Shown: one piece after another, positions 15,910 to 22,929 of the stretch
Position numbering within the stretch: the first letter of the stretch is position 1
Layout of the letters: the number at the start of each line of letters is the position of its first letter
DNA from: Chloroflexota bacterium
GTDB lineage: Bacteria; Chloroflexota; Dormibacteria; Dormibacterales; Dormibacteraceae
DNA length: 35,162 nt
Direction of reading: 5' to 3'
Assembly (NCBI GenBank): GCA_005880695.1
Contig: VBGR01000051.1
Location: 1 to 35,162, forward strand
Made by a program: the position numbers and the translations under genes
Notes under the pieces: model-generated
Told to the model about the DNA's origin: nothing
What the model saw: only the letters and a program-made list of their open reading frames with translations
Databases searched by the model: none

Positions 15910-16613
15910 AGCTGTCCGAGCTGGGTCAGCGCGTCCTTCGCCGACTCCTGCTCGGCCGCCTGTTTGGTGGTCCCGTGGCCCTTGCCCAGCGGCTCCACCC
16001 CGGCGTAGACCACCGCCAGGTACTCGCGCCGGTGACCAGGGCCCTGGCTGGCCACGATGTCGTAGTAGGGAGTCTGCCCGAACCTTTCCTGGACGACCTG
16101 CTGCAGCCGCCCCTTGAAGTTCTCGTCCTGCACCGGCTGCGAGAGAGCGCGAAACCGCCCCAGGTAGAAGTGGTAGGCGGCGTCGTAGCCGGCATCAAGG
16201 AAGATGGCGCCGAGCGTCGCCTCGAAGGCATTGGCCAGGAGGGACTTCTGACCTCTCCCGCCCGTCCTGGCCACGCCCTTGCCGAGGTACAGGTAGCTGC
16301 CGAGGTCGAGCTCGCCGGCCAGCGTGGCGAGCGTGTTGGTGTTGACCATGGCCGAACGCGTCTGGGTCAGCTCGCCCTCCTTGGCGGCGGGGCGGATCTT
16401 GTAGAGGTATTCGGCAGTGATCAGCTGGAGGACGGCGTCGCCGAGGTACTCGAGCCGCTCGTTGTCGCGGCGCCCGAGAGCGGGATATTCGTTGGCGAAG
16501 GAGCTGTGGGTGAGAGCCTCCTCCAGGAGGCTCGCGTCCCGAAAGGCGATCCCGATCTTCTGCTGGAGCTCGGCCAGCCCGTTGACCGGGGTCGGGACCG
16601 CCCTAGCCGTCAG
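15906..16613 (-). CDS. rnc: Ribonuclease III (CTG start)
   Basis: A 235-residue RNase III, which cuts double-stranded RNA, including rRNA precursors. The signature [12 protein letters not shown] is at 51-62, the second active-site block [18 protein letters not shown] around 125-142, and a C-terminal dsRNA-binding domain starts at [11 protein letters not shown]. The only ordinary start in frame is ATG at 16349, which would remove the signature. The frame instead opens right after a TAG with a CTG at 16613 that overlaps the acpP stop (CTGA). AGGAG stands 8 bases upstream. Asn128 occupies the place where many family members have a metal-binding Asp. Confidence 0.92.
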   Translation of the reverse strand: MTARAVPTPVNGLAELQQKIGIAFRDASLLEEALTHSSFANEYPALGRRDNERLEYLGDAVLQLITAEYLYKIRPAAKEGELTQTRSAMVNTNTLATLAGELDLGSYLYLGKGVARTGGRGQKSLLANAFEATLGAIFLDAGYDAAYHFYLGRFRALSQPVQDENFKGRLQQVVQERFGQTPYYDIVASQGPGHRREYLAVVYAGVEPLGKGHGTTKQAAEQESAKDALTQLGQL

Positions 16614-16855
16614 CTAGAGCGCTCCTGGATGTACTCCCAGGCCTGGCCGACGGTGGTGATCTTCTCGGCGTCCTCGTCCGGGATCTCGAGTCCCGTGTTC
16701 TCCTCGAAGGCGTAGATCAGCTCGACAAGGTCGAGCGAGTCGGCGTTCAGGTCTTCCTGGAATGACGCGTCCATGGTGACCTGCTCGGGCTCACAGCCGA
16801 GTCGCTCAACGATGATGTTCTTGAAGTCGTCGAAGCTGATCTTCTGGCTTTCCAA
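16610..16855 (-). CDS. acpP: Acyl carrier protein
   Basis: About 81 residues. The phosphopantetheine Ser lies in [23 protein letters not shown], the classic acyl carrier helix II. It carries growing acyl chains in fatty acid synthesis. Two TTG starts are possible (16861, 16855). The second is preferred because GGAGGG stands 7 bases before it, while the first begins one base after GGAGG. It follows fabD and precedes rnc, the order known in Bacillus (with fabG missing here). Confidence 0.95.
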   Translation of the reverse strand: MESQKISFDDFKNIIVERLGCEPEQVTMDASFQEDLNADSLDLVELIYAFEENTGLEIPDEDAEKITTVGQAWEYIQERSS

Positions 16856-16887
16856 GCTCAACCCTCCAGATGCCTTGAGTCGCCGAT

Positions 16888-17817
16888 TTACTGTACCAGC
16901 CCGGCGAATTCGTCAACCGCCGCCGGGGTACCCACCGAGTGTGCCTGCGCAGCCGGCGCCAGCTCCTTCAGCATGCCGCCCAGGGCGCGCTTGGGGCCGA
17001 GCTCGACGAAGTCGGTGACTCCGGCCGCGACAAGGCTGCTGACGCAGTCACTCCAGCGCACGGGCGACTTCAGCTGCTGTTCCAAAACGTCGGGAAAGTC
17101 CGCGTTTGGCGGGTAGGCGGCGCCGGTCAGGTTCGCGATCACGGGGATCTCCGGGTCCTGCCAGCGGAGTCGCTCCAGCACCCGTCGCAAGCGCGCCGCG
17201 GCCGGGGCCATGTAGGGCGTGTGAAAGGCGGCGCTGACGTTGAGGGGTACGGTCCGCTTCGCGCCAGCCGCTTTCAGCGCTTCCGCGGCCCGTTCGAGAG
17301 CGGCCAGACCGCCGCCGATGACCGTTTGCGTGGGGGTGTTGTAGTTGCAGGGATAGACATCCTCGATCGACTCGATCGCCCGCTCCACCTCCTCCGCCCC
17401 CAGGCCCAGCACTGCGGCCATGGAGGTCTCGCCCGCGGGCACGGCCTCAGCCATCGCCCGCCCGCGCTCGAACACCGCGTGCAGGACCTGTTCGGTCCCG
17501 ATCGCTCGACCCGCGGCCAGCGCGGTGTACTCGCCGAGCGAGTGGCCCGCCGCCGCCGCCGGCCGCAGACCATGGCGGTGGCGCAGGAGGAGCGTGAGGG
17601 CGATTCCCACGAAGCAGAGCGCGGGCTGCGCGTTCTCGGTCAGCCGGAGCTCATCCTCGTCCGCTTCGGAGAGCAGGCGGCGCAGGCGCTTCGCTTCGGG
17701 CAGCTGGTCGCAGAGCTTGGCGACCTCGGCGATCTCGAGGAGCTCCCGTCCCATCCCGGCCTGCTGTGAGCCCTGGCCCGGGTAGATGAACGCGATGCGA
17801 CGCTTGGCGCCCTCTAT
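16888..17817 (-). CDS. fabD: Malonyl-CoA:ACP transacylase (start codon unclear)
   Basis: FabD moves malonyl from CoA to acyl carrier protein. The active site [10 protein letters not shown] is clear (Ser near residue 93), with FHTPYM supplying the His. The oxyanion motif [14 protein letters not shown] lies upstream of the first ordinary start (ATG 17754), so that ATG would yield a damaged enzyme. In the open frame before GQGSQ there is no ATG, GTG or TTG. The likely N-terminus ([17 protein letters not shown]) fits an ATA at 17817, overlapping the rpmF stop as ATAG, with GAGGT 12 bases upstream. A CTG farther up (17856) is the alternative. The gene call is firm; the start is not. Confidence 0.92.
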   Translation of the reverse strand: MEGAKRRIAFIYPGQGSQQAGMGRELLEIAEVAKLCDQLPEAKRLRRLLSEADEDELRLTENAQPALCFVGIALTLLLRHRHGLRPAAAAGHSLGEYTALAAGRAIGTEQVLHAVFERGRAMAEAVPAGETSMAAVLGLGAEEVERAIESIEDVYPCNYNTPTQTVIGGGLAALERAAEALKAAGAKRTVPLNVSAAFHTPYMAPAAARLRRVLERLRWQDPEIPVIANLTGAAYPPNADFPDVLEQQLKSPVRWSDCVSSLVAAGVTDFVELGPKRALGGMLKELAPAAQAHSVGTPAAVDEFAGLVQ

Positions 17818-17990
17818 GCGGTCTTGATGACCTCGCGGCCCTTGTAGTGGCCGCAGTTAGGGCAGATGGAGTGGCTCATCCGCGGCCGCTTGCACTGCGG
17901 GCAGGGCTCCAGCTTGGGCAGCAGGAGCGCCAGGTGCGAGCGGCGTCGCCCCTTCCTTGATTTCGACAGCTTTACCTTCGGAAGTCCCAT
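17814..17990 (-). CDS. rpmF: Ribosomal protein bL32
   Basis: A 58-residue bL32: GLPKVKLSKSRKGRRRSHL, then a zinc ribbon with CPQC (Cys30, Cys33) and CPNC (Cys43, Cys46), and the end GHYKGREVI. All four Cys are kept, so this is the zinc-binding form. The start is ATG at 17990. rpmF directly ahead of fatty-acid genes is a common arrangement. It is too short for usual ORF length cut-offs. Confidence 0.95.
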   Translation of the reverse strand: MGLPKVKLSKSRKGRRRSHLALLLPKLEPCPQCKRPRMSHSICPNCGHYKGREVIKTA

Positions 17991-18034
17991 GAACCGAAGG
18001 CTGAGTATACCGACGGGTGCGGCTCGGGCGGGCT

Positions 18035-18571
18035 TCAGGCGCGGCCGGCTTCGGCCTCCTCATCGGCCTCGTCCGGCTCCTGGTCGTGATCGGTGGCGCC
18101 GACCCTGGCCGGCTGTGGCGCCGCCTCGCCGCTCGACTGCAGCGCTTCCACTCCCCGCTTCACGGTGACCAGCGTCCGGTTCAGCTGCGCCTCCAGGTTC
18201 TGCAGCTGCTCGAGCGCATAGTTCTCGGCCTCGCGCACGATCTGGTCGGCGCGGTTCTGGGCGTCACGCACCATCTGCATCGCCTGGCGTTCGGCCCGCC
18301 GCTGCACCTCTTGCTCGGACACTATCGACTCCGCCTTCTCGTTCGCCCGCGCCACGATGCGGCCCGACTCGGAGTGCGCCTCTGCGATCAGGCGCTGCTG
18401 CTCCGACACCGTCCAGTTGGCCTGCTTGATCTCCTCCGGAAGGTTGAAACGGAGCTGGTCGACGATGTCCATCACGTCGTCCTCGTTGACGGTGACGCTG
18501 GCCGTGAACGGCACGCGGCGCGCGTGGTGGACCATGTACTCGAGGCGATCGAGCAGCTCGTCGACCTTCAT
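18035..18571 (-). CDS. SepIVA-like DivIVA-related coiled-coil protein
   Basis: A 178-residue protein. An N-terminal region (LDRLEYMVHHARRVPFTASVTVNEDDVMDIVDQL) precedes a long coiled coil rich in Ala, Glu and Arg, then an acidic tail. From memory the N-terminus resembles mycobacterial SepIVA (ARGVPMTAG...DVLELIDDI), and the segment LNRTLVTVKRG resembles the SepIVA end FLNGTLRSVGRG. SepIVA acts in septum and cell-envelope growth. It overlaps coaD by ATGA and lies 44 bp ahead of rpmF. In mycobacteria SepIVA is also close to rnc. F-type ATPase subunit B-like is another label such coiled coils receive. Confidence 0.75.
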   Translation of the reverse strand: MKVDELLDRLEYMVHHARRVPFTASVTVNEDDVMDIVDQLRFNLPEEIKQANWTVSEQQRLIAEAHSESGRIVARANEKAESIVSEQEVQRRAERQAMQMVRDAQNRADQIVREAENYALEQLQNLEAQLNRTLVTVKRGVEALQSSGEAAPQPARVGATDHDQEPDEADEEAEAGRA

Positions 18572-19044
18572 TGGAACTTCTCCTTCAAGCGCCGGGCGAC
18601 GGCGGGTGGGACGAAATCGCTGACGTCGCGGCCGTGGCTGGCGATGTCCTTGATCACGCTCGAGCTGACGAAGATGTGGGCGAAGCTCGACATCAGGAAG
18701 ATCGTCTGCACGTCGGGTGCCAGCTTACGGTTCATGAGCGCGAGTTGGAGCTCGGCGTCGAAGTCCGAGTAGGAGCGGAGGCCACGCACGAGCGTGCCGG
18801 CGCCGATCTTTCGCGCGTAATCGACGGTCAGGCCCTGGAAGGAGCCGATCTCCACGTTCGGCCGGTCGGCGAGCACGTCCTTGATCATCGCGATCCGCTC
18901 CTCGGTGCTGAAGAGCGCCGTCTTGGCCGGGTTCTTCAGGACCCCGACGCAGACCTTGTCGAAGATCAGTAACGCGCGGTCAAGGACGTCCAGATGACCA
19001 TTCGTGAACGGATCGAACGTGGCGGGGTAGAGCGCGGCTTTCAA
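18568..19044 (-). CDS. coaD: Phosphopantetheine adenylyltransferase
   Basis: A 158-residue enzyme that adds AMP to 4'-phosphopantetheine in coenzyme A synthesis. It has the nucleotidyltransferase motif TFDPFTNGHLDVL, the segment VRGLRSYSDFDAELQLALMNRKL, and the C-terminal ISSS-type motif (FVSSSVIKDIA). The start is TTG at 19044, overlapping the rsmD stop (TTGA). The pair rsmD-coaD is widespread in bacteria. CoA supply links it to the fabD and acpP genes downstream. Confidence 0.96.
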   Translation of the reverse strand: MKAALYPATFDPFTNGHLDVLDRALLIFDKVCVGVLKNPAKTALFSTEERIAMIKDVLADRPNVEIGSFQGLTVDYARKIGAGTLVRGLRSYSDFDAELQLALMNRKLAPDVQTIFLMSSFAHIFVSSSVIKDIASHGRDVSDFVPPAVARRLKEKFQ

Positions 19045-19595
19045 CTCTGGTCCAACGCCCCCGGCCGGAGGATGGTCAGCCTGGTGTCGCCGTACGACCG
19101 CTCGCGTGCGACACGCAGGCTCTTCAGTGCCGGCAGAGGATCACCGGCCGCGTGTTCGACGACGACTGTGCCGCGCGCGTGCGCGTCGAGCAGTTGCAGG
19201 GCGCGCTCCAGCTGGGGCTCGCCGTAGGGGGGGTCGAGGAGCACGAGCGAGGCGGCGCCGACCTCGGCGGAGTGCGATTCCAGCCAGCGGACGGCGTCAG
19301 TGTGGACGACCCGGGCCCGGTCCGCGCAGCCTAGCGCTTCCAAGTTCTGCCGCAGGATTGTAATGGAGCTCCCCGAGTTCTCCACGAAGGTGGCCCGAGC
19401 CGCGCCGCGGGAGAGTGATTCGATTCCCAGCGCGCCGGAACCCGCGAAGAGGTCGAGCACGGTGGCGCCCGGCACCTCGGCGGCGAGGACGTTGAAGATC
19501 GCCTCTTTGATCACCCCCTGCGTGGGGCGGATGCCATGCGGCGCCTTCAAGCGGCGGCCCGCCAGCTCGCCGCCGTGGACCCGGAGCTTGCCCAA
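19041..19595 (-). CDS. rsmD: 16S rRNA (guanine966-N2)-methyltransferase
   Basis: About 184 residues. It has the RsmD start LRVHGGELAGRRLKAP, then RPTQGVIKEAIFNVL, the SAM motif VLDLFAGSGALGIESLSRGA and the catalytic LLDPPYGE (DPPY). It methylates the amino group of G966 in 16S rRNA. The frame is open upstream into selD, but the family N-terminus points to the TTG at 19595, 4 bases after the selD stop. An AAGGA there touches the TTG, which is closer than usual. Confidence 0.92.
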   Translation of the reverse strand: MGKLRVHGGELAGRRLKAPHGIRPTQGVIKEAIFNVLAAEVPGATVLDLFAGSGALGIESLSRGAARATFVENSGSSITILRQNLEALGCADRARVVHTDAVRWLESHSAEVGAASLVLLDPPYGEPQLERALQLLDAHARGTVVVEHAAGDPLPALKSLRVARERSYGDTRLTILRPGALDQS

Positions 19596-19599
19596 TCCT

Positions 19600-20613
19600 T
19601 CAGGGCCGCACGCGAATCCGCCCGCCGCCGGTGAGGCTGCCGATCCAGGCCGCGTCCCGACAACGCCTCTCGAAGTCAGCGGCGCGCTCAGGAGGCAGCG
19701 CGACCAGGAGACCGCCGCTGGTCTGCGCGTCACAGAGGATCAGCTGGTCCAGCTCGCCGACCTCCCAGTCGACAATCCCCGCCGCGGCCGCATGGTTGCG
19801 ACGCGACCCGCTCGGAAAGAGATCCTGGGCGGCCAGCTCGCGGACGCCGTCGAGGAGCGGCACGCGGCCCAACTCGATCTCGGCGCCAACCCGGAAGTTG
19901 GCGAGGTGTCCGATCAGGCCGTAGCCGGTCACGTCCGTGGCGGCGTGCGCTCCCGCCGCCCGCATGGCGACCGACGCCTCCCGGTTGAGCCGCGTCATGA
20001 GCGCGATCGCTTGCCCCTCCAGCTTGGGCGGGCAGAGACCGCGCTTGATCGCGGTCGCCACCAGGCCGGTGCCGAGCGGCTTTGTGAGGTAGACGCGGTC
20101 ACCCGGCTGCCCGCCCTCGTTCCGGATCACCTCGCCGGGCCGCACCTCCCCCGTGACCGCATAGCCGAACTTGGGCTCGCTGTCGTCGACGGAGTGGCCG
20201 CCGACCACCGGCACGCCGGCCTCCGCCAGCTTGGCGGCGCCCCCGGCGACGATCTTCTGCAGCAGCCCGGCACCGAGCTTTTCCCGCGGGAAGGCCAGGA
20301 TGCTGAGCGCAAAAAGCGGGGTCGCGCCCATCGCATAGACGTCGCTCAGGGCGTTGGCCGCGGCGATGGCGCCGAAGGCCTCCGGGTCGTCCACGATGGG
20401 CGTGAAGAAGTCGACCGTGGCGACCAGCGCCCGGTCCCCGTCGATCTGGAACACCGCGGCATCGTCCCGGCGGTCGGTTCCTACCAGGACCCGCGGGTCG
20501 GTCAGCGGCGGAAGCGCCTCAAGGACCTGCCCAAGCTCCACCGGGCTGAGCTTGCAGGCTCAACCGGCCCCGTGGCTGTACTCGGTCAGGCGAAGCTGTC
20601 CCAACTGCTCCAT
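19600..20613 (-). CDS. selD: Selenide, water dikinase SelD with in-frame TGA (selenocysteine)
   Basis: SelD makes selenophosphate from selenide and ATP, the selenium donor for selenocysteine. From the ATG at 20613 the protein begins MEQLGQLRLTEYSHGAG, then TGA, then ACKLSP. This TGA (20562-20560, codon 18) lines up with the catalytic Cys17 of E. coli SelD (SHGAGCGCK), and many SelD proteins have selenocysteine there. The catalytic Lys (21) follows. Downstream are TDRRDDAAVF, TTDFF-like VATVDFFTPIVD, GGHSVDDSEPKFG and CDAQTSGGLL, all normal. Full length is 337 residues. A gene model that stops at TGA would start at 20541 and lose the active site. A -10 box TAGGAT lies 7 nt upstream of the ATG. 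Confidence 0.95.
20526..20558 (-). promoter_or_regulatory. SECIS-like hairpin directly after the selD TGA
   Basis: Starting two bases after the TGA, CCTGC then AAGCTC pairs with GAGCTT and GCAGG: 6 bp on top, a 2-base GG bulge, and 5 bp below. The 9-base loop AGCCCGGTG has GGU at 18-20 bases after the stop codon; in E. coli fdhF the loop GGU falls at 19-21. This is the form and place expected for a bacterial SECIS read by SelB. Confidence 0.8.
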
Positions 20614-20620
20614 GGGCGTG

Positions 20621-20626
20621 ATCCTA
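20621..20626 (-). promoter_or_regulatory. Putative -10 box of selD
   Basis: TAGGAT (minus strand) fits TANNNT and ends 7 nt before the selD ATG, so the transcript may be leaderless. It overlaps the edge of the inverted-repeat element at 20624-20827. Confidence 0.4.
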
Positions 20627-20827
20627 GTATCCGGAGTCGGATATTCGGAGGCATCTCATCGGCTCTGGACGCCGCTGCCGGTGTTAGAGGCCCCGGCCCG
20701 AGTGCTCAGGCATCCGCGGATGCATTCCGCCTCGGGCCACCCCTGCCTTGGCAGCGACGCCCAGACCGGCGGCCCTACCGGCCGCCTGCCGCGATCTGCA
20801 GTTCGAACCTCCGACTCCGGATCCTAG
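20624..20827. repeat. Intergenic element with 26-bp terminal inverted repeats
   Basis: The ends 20624-20649 and 20802-20827 are inverted copies with four or five mismatches, including a perfect 13-bp core, ATCCGGAGTCGGA (20629-20641) and its complement (20810-20822). The four bases CTAG stand at each outer edge, in symmetric positions. Inside are further hairpins: GGCCCGAG/CTCGGGCC, the palindrome GCATCCGCGGATGC at 20710-20723, CTGCC-TT-GGCAG, and GGCGGCC/GGCCGCC. It carries no gene and fills nearly all of the recG-selD gap (20614-20841). It may be a miniature transposable element with a CTAG target repeat, or a structured RNA. A tRNA-Sec was looked for and not found. Confidence 0.6.
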
Positions 20828-20841
20828 CCCCCACCCCGCGT

Positions 20842-22905
20842 TCAGCTGATCGACGTGATCTCCAGGCGCCGCTCAACAGCAGCCTTGAGAAGGGAGTTGC
20901 CCGCGAGCTCGGGATCCGCCTCGATCAGGCGCTCGGCTTCGTCCCGCACTTCGTTCAGCAGGTTGGGCTGCTGGAGCGCTCGCATCGCATCGTCTGTGAG
21001 GCCGTGCTGTCGCGCACCCATCAGCTCGCCCGCGCCACGCAGCCGCATGTCTTCTTCGGCCAGCTTGAACCCGTCGTTCTCCCTCTCCAACAGGCGGAGC
21101 CTCGCGAGCGCCTTGTCGGCCGGTTCCTCGGCCAGCAGCAAGCATTGGGACTTCGCGCTGCCCCGGCCGACCCGGCCCCGGAACTGGTGGAGCTGCGAGA
21201 GCCCGAAGCGTTCGGCTCCCTCGACCATCATCACGCTGGCGTTCGGGATATCGACCCCCACCTCGACGACCGCGGTGGCGACGAGCACGTCGTACGCCCC
21301 GGCGCCGAAATCCCGCATCACGGAGTCCTTCTCCTTCAAGCGGCCGTGAACGAGCGCCAGGCGGAGGTCGGGAAAGACCTCTGAGCGCAGGCGCTCGAAC
21401 TCGACGGTAGCCGCCTTGACAGTGGCGGCGTCGACGTTCTCCGACTCTTCGACCAGCGGGCAGATGACGAAGGCCTGGCGCCCGGCTCGGACTTCCCGCC
21501 GGACCAGCTCATAAGCGGCCTCTCGACCTGGCGGCTCCACGACCCGCGTCTCCACCGGCGTCCGACCGGGCGGCATCTCGTCCAGGATGGAGAGCGCCAT
21601 CTCCCCGTAGCGCGCGAGGGCGAGCGTGCGGGGGATCGGCGTCGCGGTCATCGCCAGGAAATGCGGGCGCCCCCGGCCTTTCGCACGCAGCAGCTCACGC
21701 TGGCGGGTGCCGAACCGGTGCTGCTCATCCACGACGGCCAGCCCCAGGTCCGGGATCTCGACTGCCTGCTCGATCAGCGCGTGGGTGCCGACCAGGAGCG
21801 CGGTGTGGCCCGAGGCGACCGACGTTATGACGCGCCGGCGCTCGGCCGCCGGGAGCCCGCTCACGAGCAGGTCGACGCGCAGTTCCGGGAAGCTCTGTTC
21901 CAGGTAGGCGCGGAACTTCCCCAGGTGCTGGCGGGCCAGGATCTCGGTCGGCGCCATCACCAGAGACTGCAGGCCGGCCGCGTGCGTCATAGCGACGGCG
22001 GCGGCGGCGACGGCCGTCTTCCCCGAGCCGACGTCGCCATTGAGAAGACGGTTCATCGGCACTTCGCTGGCGATGTCCTTGAACACGTCCCAGGTCGCCC
22101 TGCGCTGGGCGTTGGTCAGCTCGAACCCGAGGCCAGTCTTGAAAGCGTCGATCACGTCCTGCCGGTAGGGCAGCGGCTGGGCCGGCTCCGACTGGATCTG
22201 CCGCCGGGCGACGAAGAACGCGACCTGGAGCTGGAAGAGCTCGCTCCAGGCCAGGCGGTCGCGTGCCCTTGCCCACTCGGACTGGTCGGCCGGCTTGTGT
22301 CCCCAGCGCACCGTCTCCGCGAGCGAGGGCAGGCCCTGCCGGCGCTGGACCGCGTCGGGGACCACGTCCGCCAGCCCGGCGGCCAGGGGCAGGGCCGCCT
22401 CCACCCAGGTGGCGATCTTCCGCGAGGTCAGCTTGCCCGTCAGGTGATAGAGGGGCATCAGGTCTCCGACCCAGCGCGGGCCGTCGCCGTTGCCCACCCG
22501 CTCGACGTGCGGGTTTTGCATCTGGACACCTCCGTAGCGGGAGGCCTTCACGGTTCCGGCCACCGCGATCCGGTCGCCCGGCTTGAACTCGCGAGCCCGA
22601 AATGGCTGGTTGAACCAGACGACGCTGATGCTGCCGCCGGTGTCGTCCTTCAACTTCGCCTCGGTCAGCGACAGGCGCTGGCGCGGCGACCGCCTGGCCG
22701 CGATCGAGACCAGCGTCCCGACGATCGTCGCCTTGCCCTCGGGCCGCAAGCTGCCGATGGCCGGCGAGTCGGCGTAGGACTGCCAGCCGTGGGGCAGGTT
22801 CAGGAGCAGGTCGCGGAACGTCTCGATCCCCAGCTTGCGCAGCGATGCGACGTCCGCCGCCGAGGCGCGCGGCAGCTTCTCGACGGAGGTGTCCAGACCC
22901 GGCAC
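20842..22905 (-). CDS. recG: ATP-dependent DNA helicase RecG
   Basis: A 687-residue RecG, which reverses stalled forks and moves Holliday junctions. The wedge/OB part is followed by the helicase: Walker A NGDVGSGKTAVAAAAV, DEQHRFG (DEQH box), MTATPIPRTLA, and the C-terminal PNASVMMVEGAERFGLSQLHQFRGRVGRG with the RecG tail. The GTG at 22905 is the likely start, 6 nt after a TAACCT -10 box. It is divergent from the peptidase gene with 24 bp between starts, and first of the long minus-strand unit. Confidence 0.96.
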   Translation of the reverse strand: MPGLDTSVEKLPRASAADVASLRKLGIETFRDLLLNLPHGWQSYADSPAIGSLRPEGKATIVGTLVSIAARRSPRQRLSLTEAKLKDDTGGSISVVWFNQPFRAREFKPGDRIAVAGTVKASRYGGVQMQNPHVERVGNGDGPRWVGDLMPLYHLTGKLTSRKIATWVEAALPLAAGLADVVPDAVQRRQGLPSLAETVRWGHKPADQSEWARARDRLAWSELFQLQVAFFVARRQIQSEPAQPLPYRQDVIDAFKTGLGFELTNAQRRATWDVFKDIASEVPMNRLLNGDVGSGKTAVAAAAVAMTHAAGLQSLVMAPTEILARQHLGKFRAYLEQSFPELRVDLLVSGLPAAERRRVITSVASGHTALLVGTHALIEQAVEIPDLGLAVVDEQHRFGTRQRELLRAKGRGRPHFLAMTATPIPRTLALARYGEMALSILDEMPPGRTPVETRVVEPPGREAAYELVRREVRAGRQAFVICPLVEESENVDAATVKAATVEFERLRSEVFPDLRLALVHGRLKEKDSVMRDFGAGAYDVLVATAVVEVGVDIPNASVMMVEGAERFGLSQLHQFRGRVGRGSAKSQCLLLAEEPADKALARLRLLERENDGFKLAEEDMRLRGAGELMGARQHGLTDDAMRALQQPNLLNEVRDEAERLIEADPELAGNSLLKAAVERRLEITSIS

Positions 22906-22911
22906 GGCCGG

Positions 22912-22921
22912 AGGTTAGCAT
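22912..22921. promoter_or_regulatory. Bidirectional promoter core AGGTTAGCAT
   Basis: TAGCAT (plus, 22916-22921) lies 8 nt before the peptidase GTG. TAACCT (minus, 22917-22912) lies 6 nt before the recG GTG. The layout and eight of ten bases match the core at 8166-8175. Both genes would have leaderless or nearly leaderless mRNAs. Confidence 0.5.
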
Positions 22922-22929
22922 CAGAAGCC

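Noticed and set aside
20624..20827. tRNA-Sec (selC) upstream of selD
   Set aside because: GTTCGAA and a 13-bp outer stem recall tRNA-Sec, but the element is about twice too long, no TCA anticodon sits in a proper loop, and the T stem does not pair.
21661..22929. 423-codon N-terminal extension of the prolyl oligopeptidase
   Set aside because: This part is antisense to recG and has no family features; the peptidase N-terminus begins at 22930.
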